Part shown: positions 1 to 10,679 of the stretch, piece by piece | Layout of the letters: each line of letters opens with the position of its first letter | How positions within the stretch are numbered: the stretch's first letter is position 1 | DNA from: Ectocarpus siliculosus | Taxonomy: Eukaryota; Sar; Phaeophyceae; Ectocarpales; Ectocarpaceae | DNA: 47,252 bases | Assembly: GCA_000310025.1 (NCBI GenBank) | Contig: FN648707.1 | Span: 1,544,706-1,591,957 of the forward strand | Direction of reading: 5' to 3' | Position numbers and translations under genes: made by a program | Notes under the pieces: model-generated | Databases searched by the model: none | What the model was told of the DNA's origin: nothing | Seen by the model: only the letters and a program-made list of their open reading frames with translations

Positions 1-1399
1 CAGAAATTGGACGGTGGTTGCTGGGATAATGGAAGGAAATCGCATACCCGCGCATACAAGTAGATTTTATCAATGATGATTGTCTATCTAGTCTATTCTC
101 GAACTAGCTGTGGGCTGCTGATGAGTTTGGTGCTGGCGGGAGCGGGGGGCAGCGCGTACGGGCCCGCAGGGTATCGTCTACACTCTCACTGACGGTACGC
201 CCCCGCCCGTGAATGAAAGTGTCCGTCAGATTGTACAAGACCTAGCGTGTAGTCACTGCTGTTTTCGGAAGGGGGGGTGTTGATGTGTCAAACGCTTTGT
301 CGTGGTCTAAACGGATGGCGTTCAGCCCCTTCAGGACTTCAGAAAAGAATACTATTTTCACCATGCCAACATGACGCAGAGTTTTTCGTCGAGGTCGTTC
401 CAGCCAACAACGGCGAAACACGTCGGCTCTACTGCTGGCGAATCGATTTGGACGCAAGGCGAACGGCCGACGAAGGAAACATCGAGTACTACTCCCAGCT
501 CTGTGCAGTCTATACCTGCCCAAGCCTGGCTTGTAAAAAACAGCGCATGGTTCGTCATGGCCGTGCAAGAAAGGCAGGGGCATAAGAAAAATACCCTCAC
601 GCCGTCTGAAGCTGGCGTCCATCGACACGTTCAGCAATAGCTTGCAGTAAATCCAGCAGGCTTTTCGCCGGTAGCGAACGGTCCGGCCTGCGACACCTAC
701 ATGTCCGAACGCAGACTGGGACGCGCGCCATCACCACACCACAAACAAGGATTGTTTTCGCCTTCGTCATCCGCCACCAGCGCATGGTGCAGCACTGGCC
801 TGGATCAGTACGATCGGCCGCGTCCCACGACGGGATATATGCGGACGGTGGTGGTTGGAGGGAGTCAATGTTAGAACCAAGGGGCTCTGATGCCCACGTG
901 CTGTGGCACAACGGGTTTGTTCGGGGGTGGGCGTGTTTCTCCGGTCAGCTTCTCCATTGTTCCCCCCCACGAAAAGCGCGCCGTTGTCATAGTTGAGTTG
1001 CACCTACCTATCTTCAGCTTCTTACCTCGTTTGTGATGAAGCGTTCTCCACCCATTCGTACCGCCGGGGTGCGTATGCATACGGGGGCGCCAACTGGGCG
1101 GTAGCCCTCGGGCTTGCTTGCGGTGACGTGTTCTGGCCGAACACTCGGAGTAGCTGAGCCGAGTTAGATACATGAAATGGCAATATATTTTTGCGTACGG
1201 CAATTCGTCGGCCCAGGCTGCGTTTCACAAGCATGAACCAGGATACTCATGTTCTGCATGCCTTAGTGTGTAAGACCATTGTCCAGGGGGGGCGTACCAT
1301 TATGTTTTACATGCGCTACCGGTTAGACCATTGACCACACGTCCTCGAGAGGACGGAGCATTGTTCCAACAGGACCGATAACCAATGGCCAATCGTTCC
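1..1399. other. No recognisable gene
   Basis: Short open frames exist on both strands but none resembles a known family, none has a convincing splice context, and overlapping frames are equally open. The only structure I see is near 1285-1375, where a stretch resembles the dispersed repeat found at 24889 and 26502 (shared 'gttagaccattgacc' and 'gacggagca'). Confidence 0.5.
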
Positions 1400-3140
1400 T
1401 TCCTATTTTGCCATAGGTGGTCTTCCCAAATCTATCTATCCTATCGATATCACTTCCCGCCTTTGCAACCCACTTCCTATGCCCCAGTACAGCTACCGTC
1501 TTCTCCCTGTACTTTTTGTTCTCCTTTTCCCAGCTCAGTCATGTACACTTCCCTCTCCTTCTTGTACAACCGACATTCCGCAACTACATGAACACTGTCT
1601 TCGCACTCGGAGCCGCAATCACGTTGGAACTTGGCGTTTTCATCGTCTACCTTCCTAAATCTTCGTCTACGTTCTCGAAGGCCGATGTCCCGGTCCTGAA
1701 TTTGACCTTCAGCTTTGTCCTTTCATCCATTGGTCCATGTAGGTACTCCTTGAACCCATTCCTTCTTTCAACATTCCGTCTAGACCCTCCTTATCCTTGG
1801 TTTCTATTCTTAGATTACAGATGGCGCCCGCACTTAAGAACATCTTAATTTGCGTGAGGCTGAGGTTCTTAGTTGCCTGTTGAGGCTGCGAATGGCCATT
1901 ATATAGGTTTTAGTGTGAGGTTCTTAACGGGGACCACTAAAATACGCTCATGTTCATGAGTTTTGGATTTTTTGAGCCTCATGTTCTTAACAGGTAGGTT
2001 CTTAAGTGCGGGCGCCATCTGTATGTTCTCCTCTCTCGGCAAAAGCAGCAGATATCTTCTCCCTCAACCCTTCTAGGCCTTTCGTTTCCAGCGTATCACC
2101 TTCGTCGATTTCGAACCCCTTTTCATACGTCGTCTGCAACCTTGACCCACTCCGTGGGTTATCTACTTGTCTCCTTCTTTGCCCGCTTCGCCTCCCAAGC
2201 TATTCTCGGCAACCTCTCCTCTCCCGTATCGCACATGCGAAACTGCCATGTCAGCGTCCTTGCGTCTCTTCCCCATCGTAGGGATTGGATCCCCAGTTCT
2301 GCCCTGGCGACAGCAATACTTGGGGCGCTTGGAGCATCCTAGGGTGACTTTCGCCCCTTTCATCTGCGCCGCCTCGACCTCTTTGACTACCTTCTTATTT
2401 CCTTCCCATGCCTCTCCGGCATACTCTACCGGCGGTACGATTACGCTCTTCAAAACTCTCAGTTTGATGCGCGCATCGAGGTGCCGGTTTGTGAGTATTG
2501 GGTGCATCTTCCCTGCTCGTGTTTTGCCCTTTCCGCTACCTTAGACATTTGTCCATTCCACGAGCAGTCTTTTACGATCTCTACTCCGACATGTGTGTAC
2601 TGATCCACTACTGCAAGCTCCTCGACCCCCTACTTCCATCAATACTTTACTGGTTTCTCCCTGTTTTCGTTGCATGCCACGGCGACGGCACTATTCGTAA
2701 CGTTGGCAGACTCCACTTAGACTATCAGTAAAATCCTTCGCTGCGTCAATATGCAGTTGAAGTCCCTCAGGGGTGTCAGACATCCGAGCACAATCATCCG
2801 CAAACAGCATTCCCGACGCCCAAGTTTCCGCTACCTTTACCCCCTTCCCAACTGCCTTTACGACTTTCAACAGATTGTTGATAAACACCTGGAACAATGT
2901 TGGGAACAACGTGCAACCTTGTGACCCCCTGCTCAATGTTGAAGAATTTAGACAGCCTCCGTGCAGAATGACAGCGCTTTCGTCATCTTCTTCAGCACTC
3001 TCCACATTTTCCCTTTTATCCCATGCTTGGGCAATTATTTCCACAGACCATTTCTCCATACCGTACCCTATGCGTTTTGCGCGTTCAAGAAGGAGCAGTA
3101 CGTCGGCTTCCCCGCATTCTCTCTACCTTGGATGATTCTC
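1400..3140 (-). pseudogene. Decayed non-LTR retrotransposon (reverse transcriptase and C-terminal zinc knuckle)
   Basis: Three separate minus-strand pieces follow the order of a LINE ORF2. Codons at 3059-2691 hold RT palm motifs: GSQGCTLFPTLFQVFINNL, then GMLFADDCA with the catalytic FADD at about 2793-2804. Codons at 2507-2163 match the region after the RT (RIKLRVLKSVIVPPVEYAGE followed by a conserved LGC). Codons at about 1660-1540 give a Cys/His knuckle of the form C-x3-C-x5-H-x4-C (CGSEC, EDSVHVVAEC) followed by RLYKKER, as in many LINE C-termini. The pieces are separated by stops and frame changes, no endonuclease domain is recognisable, and a MITE interrupts the 3' part. It is a dead copy. 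The clade cannot be set from these fragments. The 5' limit is uncertain and may lie beyond 3140. Confidence 0.75.
1818..2021. mobile_element. 204-bp MITE with 24-bp perfect terminal inverted repeats and TA target duplication
   Basis: Bases 1818-1841 (starting CAGATGGCGCCC) are the exact reverse complement of 1998-2021. Both ends are flanked by TA (1816-1817 and 2022-2023). A TA duplication with terminal inverted repeats is the signature of Tc1/mariner-type elements. The interior is AT-rich, non-coding, and repeats the motif 'aggttctta' three times in addition to the terminal copies. The element lies inside the decayed retrotransposon, so it inserted later. It has no transposase and would have been moved by one encoded elsewhere. 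Confidence 0.85.
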
Positions 3141-4800
3141 CCTACCGAAAATGCGTGGTCAAAATGCCCACAGACTTCACCTTTTGGGACCCTGCATCAT
3201 GTGCGTGGTGACTCGGGCAACCGACGTTGCGCAAAAGGGGGGAGTACCGTCCACCCGTGACCCGACCACGAAAGTATCTCCGCAAGTGCGGCCCAGTTGA
3301 AACCGCACGGGCTGATGCACCCCAACAGGTGTCATGATACGGCACCTGTTGCCTGGTGTGGTGCTATGATAACCCTCAACCGCAGGTTGTTGTTGTTGAT
3401 GCTTTCCCGCAAAATCTCATGCCTGAACGTGCGACGTCCCTCTCGATCTCTCACCGAGACACCTCCATTGATCCCCTCTTGTTCTCACGCCGCCTGCTCT
3501 TGGCGCTTCACCTGTTCCCCGAACCATTCCCTCCCGCCCCCCCCCCCAACCTCCGCTCAAATGATGGTTGGTTGCCCACTTCGTTTGTTCAACTTTGTTC
3601 TGCAGCGTCTCCGCCTCGGTATATGGCGAAAGTGAAGGGCATGTTCTGGTCGGCGGCGCTACGCAGTTGGGCGCAAGAACACCTAAATGAGCGGCCCGGA
3701 CCCCATGCCCCCGGCCAGAAACCTCTACGTGCTCGGCCGGGCCGTCTAAGGACACGCCGGTCTCACGCATCCGCGCCGGTAGGCTCAGGATCCTGTCGCC
3801 GTCGTAGAGCATCTGTGTAAAGCTTTCCCTTCTTCTTCCGCTCTGCCAGTACTTGACCTCCGAGCCTAGTGCGGGTTATTCAATCAAGACATTTCTCTCC
3901 ATCTTCCATGTGCCTACCTGGAGCTGAAATTCACGTGGGATATGGCCGGTATGAGTTTCAGGCTGTGTCCAAGATGAAAGTAAGAGAGTAGCGGCGATCC
4001 CCGTCCACGTGACTAGCCAAAAGTTCGGTAAAGGTGCAACGGGACGGAGGTGCTGCCCAATCCGCAAATGATGGACGACACAAACCACTATCGCACCGGC
4101 TAATTGAAGTATGTGGACTAGAATACGAATGAAGATACCTTGGTCTACGCTCCTAAGACAGCAGAAGCGCAGAAGCGGCGTCGGAATGACCGACGGTCAG
4201 AGCGACGGCGAGGCCTTTTTACAAATAAAACACAACGGTTGAAAGCAATCAGCCAAGAGTACCTATATCTACAGAAAACAAGTGACCGAGGAGAAGGCAA
4301 CGTGGGCATGCTACAGCCGGGGAACCACAAAGGCACGTAAAAAGCCACTAGCAGAAAACTAAGGAACTCTTTTTGAAAGTATTCGAACGCTAAGAGAAAG
4401 AAAGCTGAAAAACCAATGCAGCAAGGCGACGGAAAGAACTTGCGGAACTCTTTTCTAAAGTGTCCAAGGGCCGGCGACTGCGGTGAACCGCGGAAAGAAA
4501 ATGGAAAAAAAATTACGGAAGTGTTCGAACATCGACGGCTGCAGAGACTTGGGAGATTCTTGCCACAATTTTCGAAGGCGAAAACAAGGCCAGAAACCGG
4601 CAGATCGCTAGGTTTGCGAGAAAGGTAGAACTACCCGGCATATCGCGGGGTTTGCGAGGAAGGTACGACATAACTAACAAACCGGAGGATCGCGGGGTTT
4701 GCGAAGAAGATTTACAGCACAAATATACCGACAGATCGCGGGTCGAGCCAAATGTGAAGGAGACTATGCTAGAGGATGGGTCGGCACAATGCAGGGGGGA
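3141..4800. other. No recognisable gene; short degenerate repeats
   Basis: I recognise no coding region. The minus strand near 3200-3810 may hold further 5' debris of the retrotransposon at 1400-3140, but I see no motif that proves it. At 4600-4745 the phrase 'atcgcggggtttgcgagraag' recurs about every 48 bases in three to four diverged copies, forming a small minisatellite. Confidence 0.4.
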
Positions 4801-4804
4801 CCGA

Positions 4805-5437
4805 CACTATAATACCAGAATATGGAAGCCTCCATGGAAGGTATGGAGGTTTCCATGGAAGATTTCATGGAAGGCGTGGAAGGTGTGGAAGCTGCCATGG
4901 AAGCTGCCATGGAAGCTACCATACCTTACACGCCTTCCACGGCCCGAAATCTTCCATGGAAACTGTGGAAGCTTCTACGACCTTCCATGGCTTCCATGAA
5001 AGCTTCCATGGATTGTGCCACCGAAGTACCCATGGGAGAGTCTTCCATGGAAACTTCCGTTTCCGTGGAAGCTTCATAGGTCTCGTGGAGGATGCTTCCG
5101 TTCCATATTTTCCCGACCCACAACCCAACCCACCCAACCCTAATCCTAACTTTAACACTCACGAACGACAGACCATGTCGTTGGCCAAGGTTAGGTCATA
5201 GGTCGTTGGTTAGGGCTAGGTCCTAGCGTTGGTTAGGGCTAGGCTCGGCTGCGCGTCGGCATGCGGAGCACCACCGAAGTTACCTCTACAACCTACAGAT
5301 GTTTCAGCCTAACTTCTACCAGACCTTCCATGGAAATTAAGCCTCGGGGAAACAATTACCGACGGGCTTTCCATGGAGGCTTCCATGGAGGCTCCCATAC
5401 CCTCCATGGAAGCTTCCACACTTTGGTATAATAGTGT
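4805..5437. mobile_element. Foldback/MITE-like element rich in CCATGGAAGC motifs
   Basis: The ends are imperfect inverted repeats. The left end reads CACTATAATACCAG then TATGGAAGCCTCCATGG; the right end, reverse-complemented, reads CACTATTATACCAA then TGTGGAAGCTTCCATGG. Both arms (about 4822-5080 and 5325-5415) are built of short repeats around the palindrome TCCATGGA. The centre (5110-5245) instead holds AACCC/TTAGGG-like blocks. The arms could pair into a long stem. No transposase frame is present; open frames across the arms are rich in Met-Glu-Ala or Pro-Trp-Lys only because the repeat period suits them. Exact target duplications are not clear, and the superfamily is unassigned. Confidence 0.6.
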
Positions 5438-5818
5438 GGCAGACCGAATGCAGGTGTCACTCAACTCGATCACACGTTGTATTGAAACTCTGATGCTCTT
5501 CTTGAATAATTTCCGTGGGCACGTAGGAGTGGAGCTACATACCTGAGAAGGCCCCGTAACTCGCGACGACATTGTTTCTCGACAAGGGGTAGGAGCGGGC
5601 AGTGACCCTCACCCGATACCCAAAAAAAGTATGCAAACATTCCCTGGTTACTTGGCTAAAGCACACCACTCCACAGCACTACATACATTGTGACGCTAGC
5701 TTGCCAAGTTTGACTCTAAGTGAAAATTTCCGTAGTTAATACTGCTGCCCGTTCCCGTTGGGTGCGACATCCCTCCGCCGAAGCCCCTTGGCGCCACCCG
5801 CTGTGTCGGCACGGGCTC
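5438..5818. other. Downstream flank of the receptor gene
   Basis: No gene seen. This is the 3' flank of the minus-strand gene ending at 5819 and probably includes its 3' untranslated region. I could not identify a firm polyadenylation signal. Confidence 0.4.
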
Positions 5819-8800
5819 TCAAGCCTCTCGAATCTCCTGGACAACATCAGAGCACATCCACAAGGCTTCTACTGCTACAATAAGGGCCAGTACCACGTTG
5901 GCCGCTACTAGGGCTCCTGCGAACACGTCCTGGCTAAAGCCGTCGTCCGCCGTGACGTCAACCTTGACTGCCATCGCAACAAACAAGCTCATCATGACGA
6001 TCGCGTGGCCGATTCTGGCCAGCCACGTGTCCCGCCTGTGTGCGTACGGGTCGAGGACCGTGAACAAAGCAAAGAACGCCACTGACAGCAAGAACCCCGT
6101 CATCACCTGCCCGGCGGTGTTAGGCAGGATGAAAATCACCAGACCGGACAGGGTCACCCTGCGAAAGCATTCCACGACCTCGTAGTAATACACGCTCTGT
6201 CGATACGGCTGCCACAATGGCCTGAGCACGGCGATGTCCGTGCGCATCGCCTCCTCTTCGGACTTGAAGCCCTTGCGAGCCTTATACAGAAAGAACAAAT
6301 AGGCAACTGGGATACCAATCGGATAGACCAGGCACATGAAGCCCGCGTACACCATGTACCCGCGGTGCTCGGCTGTGGAGCACTGGATGCGGTAGTCAAC
6401 TCGTAGGAAGGACTCCCCGGTATCGATATCATCGCATGGAAAAGTCTGAAATACTGTAGAGGATACGGAGGAATACACGAGGAAGGAGATCAGGTATATG
6501 AACTTGGCGTGCCTCTGGTTGATCCGGGAAAATCTGTCCGGGTCATCTGCCGGACAATGGCGCGTCCTTATCCACCACGACCCAAGCACGAGCACGGACA
6601 CAACCACGGGCCCGATCGTCATTGTCAGCAAGGTGACATAGAAGTTGGTGCCGACCCAACAGTCCACCGAGAGCGTCCAGGCCACGTCTAGATCGAGGAA
6701 GTCGATGAAGCCAACGAAGGTCGCGTATAGGTCCGGGTAGGTTACGCTCGCCACCGAAGCAAACTAGGAAGGGAAAGTGTTTATTTCGCAGCGGCCGCGA
6801 GAGTTAGGATGCTGGCTCTGTGGGGTTCGCTGGGTTCCTTAAACACGGGAGAGGTTATGTTGAGGAGGAGATTGTTGTCAGTTGGTCGTCTTCCGGTGGT
6901 TTGTGGCAGTCTGTTTGCCAGGGTCTTTAGGCTCCCACTATAGAGCTTAACAGGGAGACAGCCACCACAATGTTTCGCAGGACCCTTCGCAACGCGGCCA
7001 GTGTATCCATGATACAACGGTACGGTTGGGCGGTGATGGACCTAACACTCAGTCTCAGCGCTACACAACGTCAGCATCCCAGTGCATTATCACTAGCCGC
7101 CGGATGGCAGCAGAGGCCAGCGTGTTACTTGAAATAATCGAACAATTTCACAATCACATTCCTATGGGAGAGACGATGTAGACTCGGAATCTCTCGGGCG
7201 TACGTATTAAGGAATTTGGTTTGCCCAAGTTTGGACCGTGTCGCGTCATTTCCGTTTGATGTGACAACAGAAACGTTTCGTCTCAATAGAAAACCTTTGC
7301 GCACGCGTCCAGCAGGAAACGCCACGAGCGTAAAGCACACAGTGGAGCCTAGTAGGACTTCCAGGAGACGTGGGAAGTGAGCCTCAACATATGCAAACTT
7401 TTGAGCAAGCCAACCGAATAAGTATTCCACAGCTTCATTTCGGAATTTTGGATCGTGCGTTGAGATGCGTCGGCTGCGGGTACTGCAACCACTTGCCTGG
7501 GAAACAATTTGCCACGAAACGATGATAATCTTGAATCCTTGCGAAACCCATGAGCGCCCGAATCGTTCTCGGACGAGCGACGGAATCCGTGCGGCCGCTG
7601 ACTCTTCGGTAGGCGCGCCCAGATACCCCACGCTCACCGTCACCGCAACAGCAGCCGCAACAAGAAGAATCACCGCCGCCGCGGTTGTCCACTTTCGTCG
7701 GTCTTCGTCGCACTCGGAGCAGGTGTACCCCGGCCCGAGGGAGTAGTCCTCTGCGCACTCCGCGCACACTATCGACAATGAAGGGGAACAGGGAGGCAGC
7801 AGCAAGCTTGAGTCACAAGAGAACATGGGAACGAGTGAGGAAAGCTTGCCACCCAGGAGCAAACTCCACGCCAGGGAAACGGCCCCTCAGGCACCTACCG
7901 GAGTCCAGCTGGGGGACTGGTTGGTCTGTACCACGGAGACACCTGGTGCCCGCTTTTGAGGAAGACCGACGTCATTTGCGACGTGACCGTCACAGCACAG
8001 CAACCAACGCCGCCCCGGCATCCTATATGTCGCTGCACTCACATGTCCCGTCGTATCCGACCGCGCAACTCCCTTCGGTCCCTCCGGGGCACGATGTTGC
8101 ACGAGGGCACGCTCGAATATCTCTGCTCTTGTTGGAACTCCGCCAGTACCCGGGCGCCAGGTTCAGCGACTCGAGCGTACCGTCTGCCGTGAGGCTGTCG
8201 GTGTTGGGGAAGGCGTCTTCGCAAAGCAGAGCCTTGTCCGGGTTCATTATGGTGCAGCCTTCGCACTCGAGGTCGCATTGATCGCACGCGATGTCGTAGG
8301 CAGACACCTGTAGGATATTTGTTCGTATCGCGCGGTAGTTCACGAAAAACCACGCAACTGCTACATCCATCCATTGGTCGGCGCGTTTACCGGTTTTTGT
8401 TGTTTTTTGGCGCGACCGATATGACAGTGTAGTTAAGATCGCGAGAAATCTTCTGGAGCAACCGCCCTGGTATTTTCTTGTCCATTTATATACTGCAGTC
8501 CGACACTGTTGTACTCACCTACAGTACATATGTACATTCGAAGGAGGCACAACGCGTGTACCTTTCCCAAATACTAACGTACACAGCAGATCGGGGGGGG
8601 TCCTGTTTTTCATCTCATCATGTGCACGCCTACCTCCCTCGCGACGTTTCAACACCGCCTTCCAAGCTTACGTTTGTCCAATCAAGGAAGAACCGATCGT
8701 CATCGCACAGAAGCGCATTGTCTCTGAAGTCACTGTCTTGGAGGACGAACGAGACCACGCTCGACACGGCAGAGCCCAGTGCTGCACGATTCTTGCTCAA

Positions 8801-10599
8801 TACGCAGTCGTCTAGCTTCGCTGTGCCCGCCGCGTACAGTGCACCCCCAGCGCCTGGTCTCAGAGTTTGTTGGACACGACAGGGCAGGCCATCGTTGAGC
8901 ATAGTCTAACACTGCGCCAAAACTTAGTTGTTCTCTCTGCAGACTACCTTCTCCTTTCCACGTTTGCACGCTCAGAGGCTGCTCGGCTCGAAGCTCGGAT
9001 ACTGCAAAACATGATGCTGAAGGAATCGTCCAAGGGATGGATGTTGGGAAAGAAGGGTTGATTGGAAAAAGTTTACCAGGGCCTGTGTTCAGCGCGACCC
9101 AGGAGATGAGTACTGGCGTCTGGCAGTGCGGAATTACATTATACCTAGCGTTTTCGTGTGTAGCGCGCTGGCCACCGTCTTGGCCTACCTGCAGTGTTGC
9201 CCTCGAAGTCCGATCTGTTGAATTCGACGAATCCACCGGCGATGTATACAGCCCCGCCGGTATTACCAGCTTCGTTTTCGCCAAACGAACTGTTTCGTAT
9301 TTGTGCATATTCACCGTTCGCCTCGGCAGTCCCCACCGACACCAGAGCCATAGCGCCCCCGTTGGCCTGCGCCGAATTGAACGAAAACGTTGCGTTCTCG
9401 ACTCTAAAATCATTCACCGCCACCACGTACATGCCGCCTCCCTCACCCCCCGCGCTGTTGTTTGTGAATACCGTCGGTCCTTCGAGGCTTACGGTGGAAT
9501 CGGTCGTCACGTATACACCCGCTCCGGCACCTTCGACACGGTTCCCGGAGAACAACGCACCACCATCGTGGACCGGGAATGCCAGGTGAGACCCACTCTG
9601 CAGGAACACTCCCCCGCCGCTCGTACCGGCGATGTTGTCTTCAAATACGCTGTTTCCCGAAACGTTCACTTCTGATCTGGAGCCGAAAACAGCCCCACCG
9701 ATGTCGGCACTGTTGTGCGACAAGTTGCAACCAGCGAGTGTCAACACCGAGGTGTCGACGTGCACGGAGCCGCCGTAGTCGGGAGCGATATTGTGCGTGA
9801 ATATGGACCCAGAGGCGTGAATAATAGAGGTGTTGTATGCCCACATTGCCCCGCCGTTGTCGGCAGAATTGTAGGAAAAACTGCAGTTGTCTGCATTCAT
9901 CTCGGAACTTCCCGACTGAACGCCGCCGCCATTTCTGGAGGCATTGTTTTTCGAGAACACGGATTCCGAAGCATGGAAAAAGCTGCCGGTGTATAAGTCG
10001 ATCGCCCCGCCGAAGTTGGCGGAATTGTCGGAAAACTCGCACTTGTCTGATTGCAACAGGGAGTTCCACCCGAAGTATGCTCCCCCGCTGCCGTCGGCGA
10101 CGTTCCTCGTCAATACACAGTCCGTAGCATTGACGACAGAGTCTAACGCATATATGGCACCACCTTGGGTGGCGGCGTTCCCCGTAAATACACATTCCGA
10201 AACGCTTACGACCGAGTCGGACGCAAATATGGAACCGCCTACAGCGGAGGTGCCGTTCACCAACGACAGGCCAGAGAGCTGCAAGGCGCCACGATTCACT
10301 TCGAATAAGCCCACCTCGCCGGCGCCATCCACGGTGGAGGATCCATCGGGCAAACCTACGATGGAAAGAAATGTACCATCGGGCACCCGAATGGTCTGTT
10401 CCACGGCCACGTTGCCCACCCAGCTCACTTCGAATGTTCCGTCCGAGCAGTCAACGGCCTCAGCCAGCCCCAGGGCACCCGCAGTGTCTTCCACCACGGA
10501 TGGCGCCACGAGTGTAGACGACGCGCACGGTACGGCGGCCGACCGCCGGCCGGCCAACAGAAAGAAGGGCCCGACGGCTGCTACTGGTGAGATCTTCAT
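5819..10599 (-). CDS. Pmp-repeat beta-helix receptor-like protein with TRP-like multi-pass membrane domain (5 exons, 1024 aa)
   Basis: My exon model (minus strand) is 10599-9189, 8853-8672, 8307-8043, 7768-7497 and 6763-5819. It sums to 3075 nt, 1024 residues plus stop, with all phases agreeing. The ATG follows an in-frame TAA directly. Residues 1-25 look like a signal peptide. Residues about 121-515 contain some 14 polymorphic-outer-membrane-protein repeats (GGAI/GGAV with F-x-x-N, for example CVFTGNAATQGGAIYA), which predict a beta-helix. One repeat is rebuilt across the first splice junction (GNTA joined to GAGGALYA). Residues 532-645 are Cys-rich, with APGYWRSS and, across exons 3-4, GYDGTLCAEC. 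Membrane segments fall near 646-670, 751-774, 797-816, 848-870, 914-946 (probably two), 962-978 and 990-1013. Introns 1-3 have GT-AG ends; intron 4 has a GC donor. Families with this layout occur in stramenopiles, and the N-terminus should be extracellular. Ligand and signalling role are unknown. Confidence 0.87.
6764..7496 (-). other. Intron 4 of the receptor gene, GC-AG type
   Basis: The donor reads CAG then GCAAGT and the acceptor reads CCTTCCTAG then TTTGCT. Joining them gives WQIVSQ-FASVASVTYPDL in phase 0, which restores the usual continuity between the first membrane segment and the TRP-like block. At 733 bases it is the longest intron of this gene. No coding or mobile content was recognised inside it. 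Confidence 0.7.
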
Positions 10600-10679
10600 T
10601 TATGTGCAGACTTGTATCTGCGTCGAACAGCACACAGGCACAACGTTGCGGGTGGTGGTGCTGTCTTAAGTCTCATGGC

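Noticed and set aside
4776-5201. Met/Glu/Ala- or Gly/Phe/His-rich frames over the CCATGGAAGC repeats
   Set aside because: Several overlapping frames on both strands are open because of the repeat itself; the segment has foldback ends and looks like a mobile element.
9194-10669. Plus-strand frames of 131-241 codons
   Set aside because: They mirror the Pmp-repeat exon on the minus strand, which has a signal peptide, in-frame repeats and matching splice phases.
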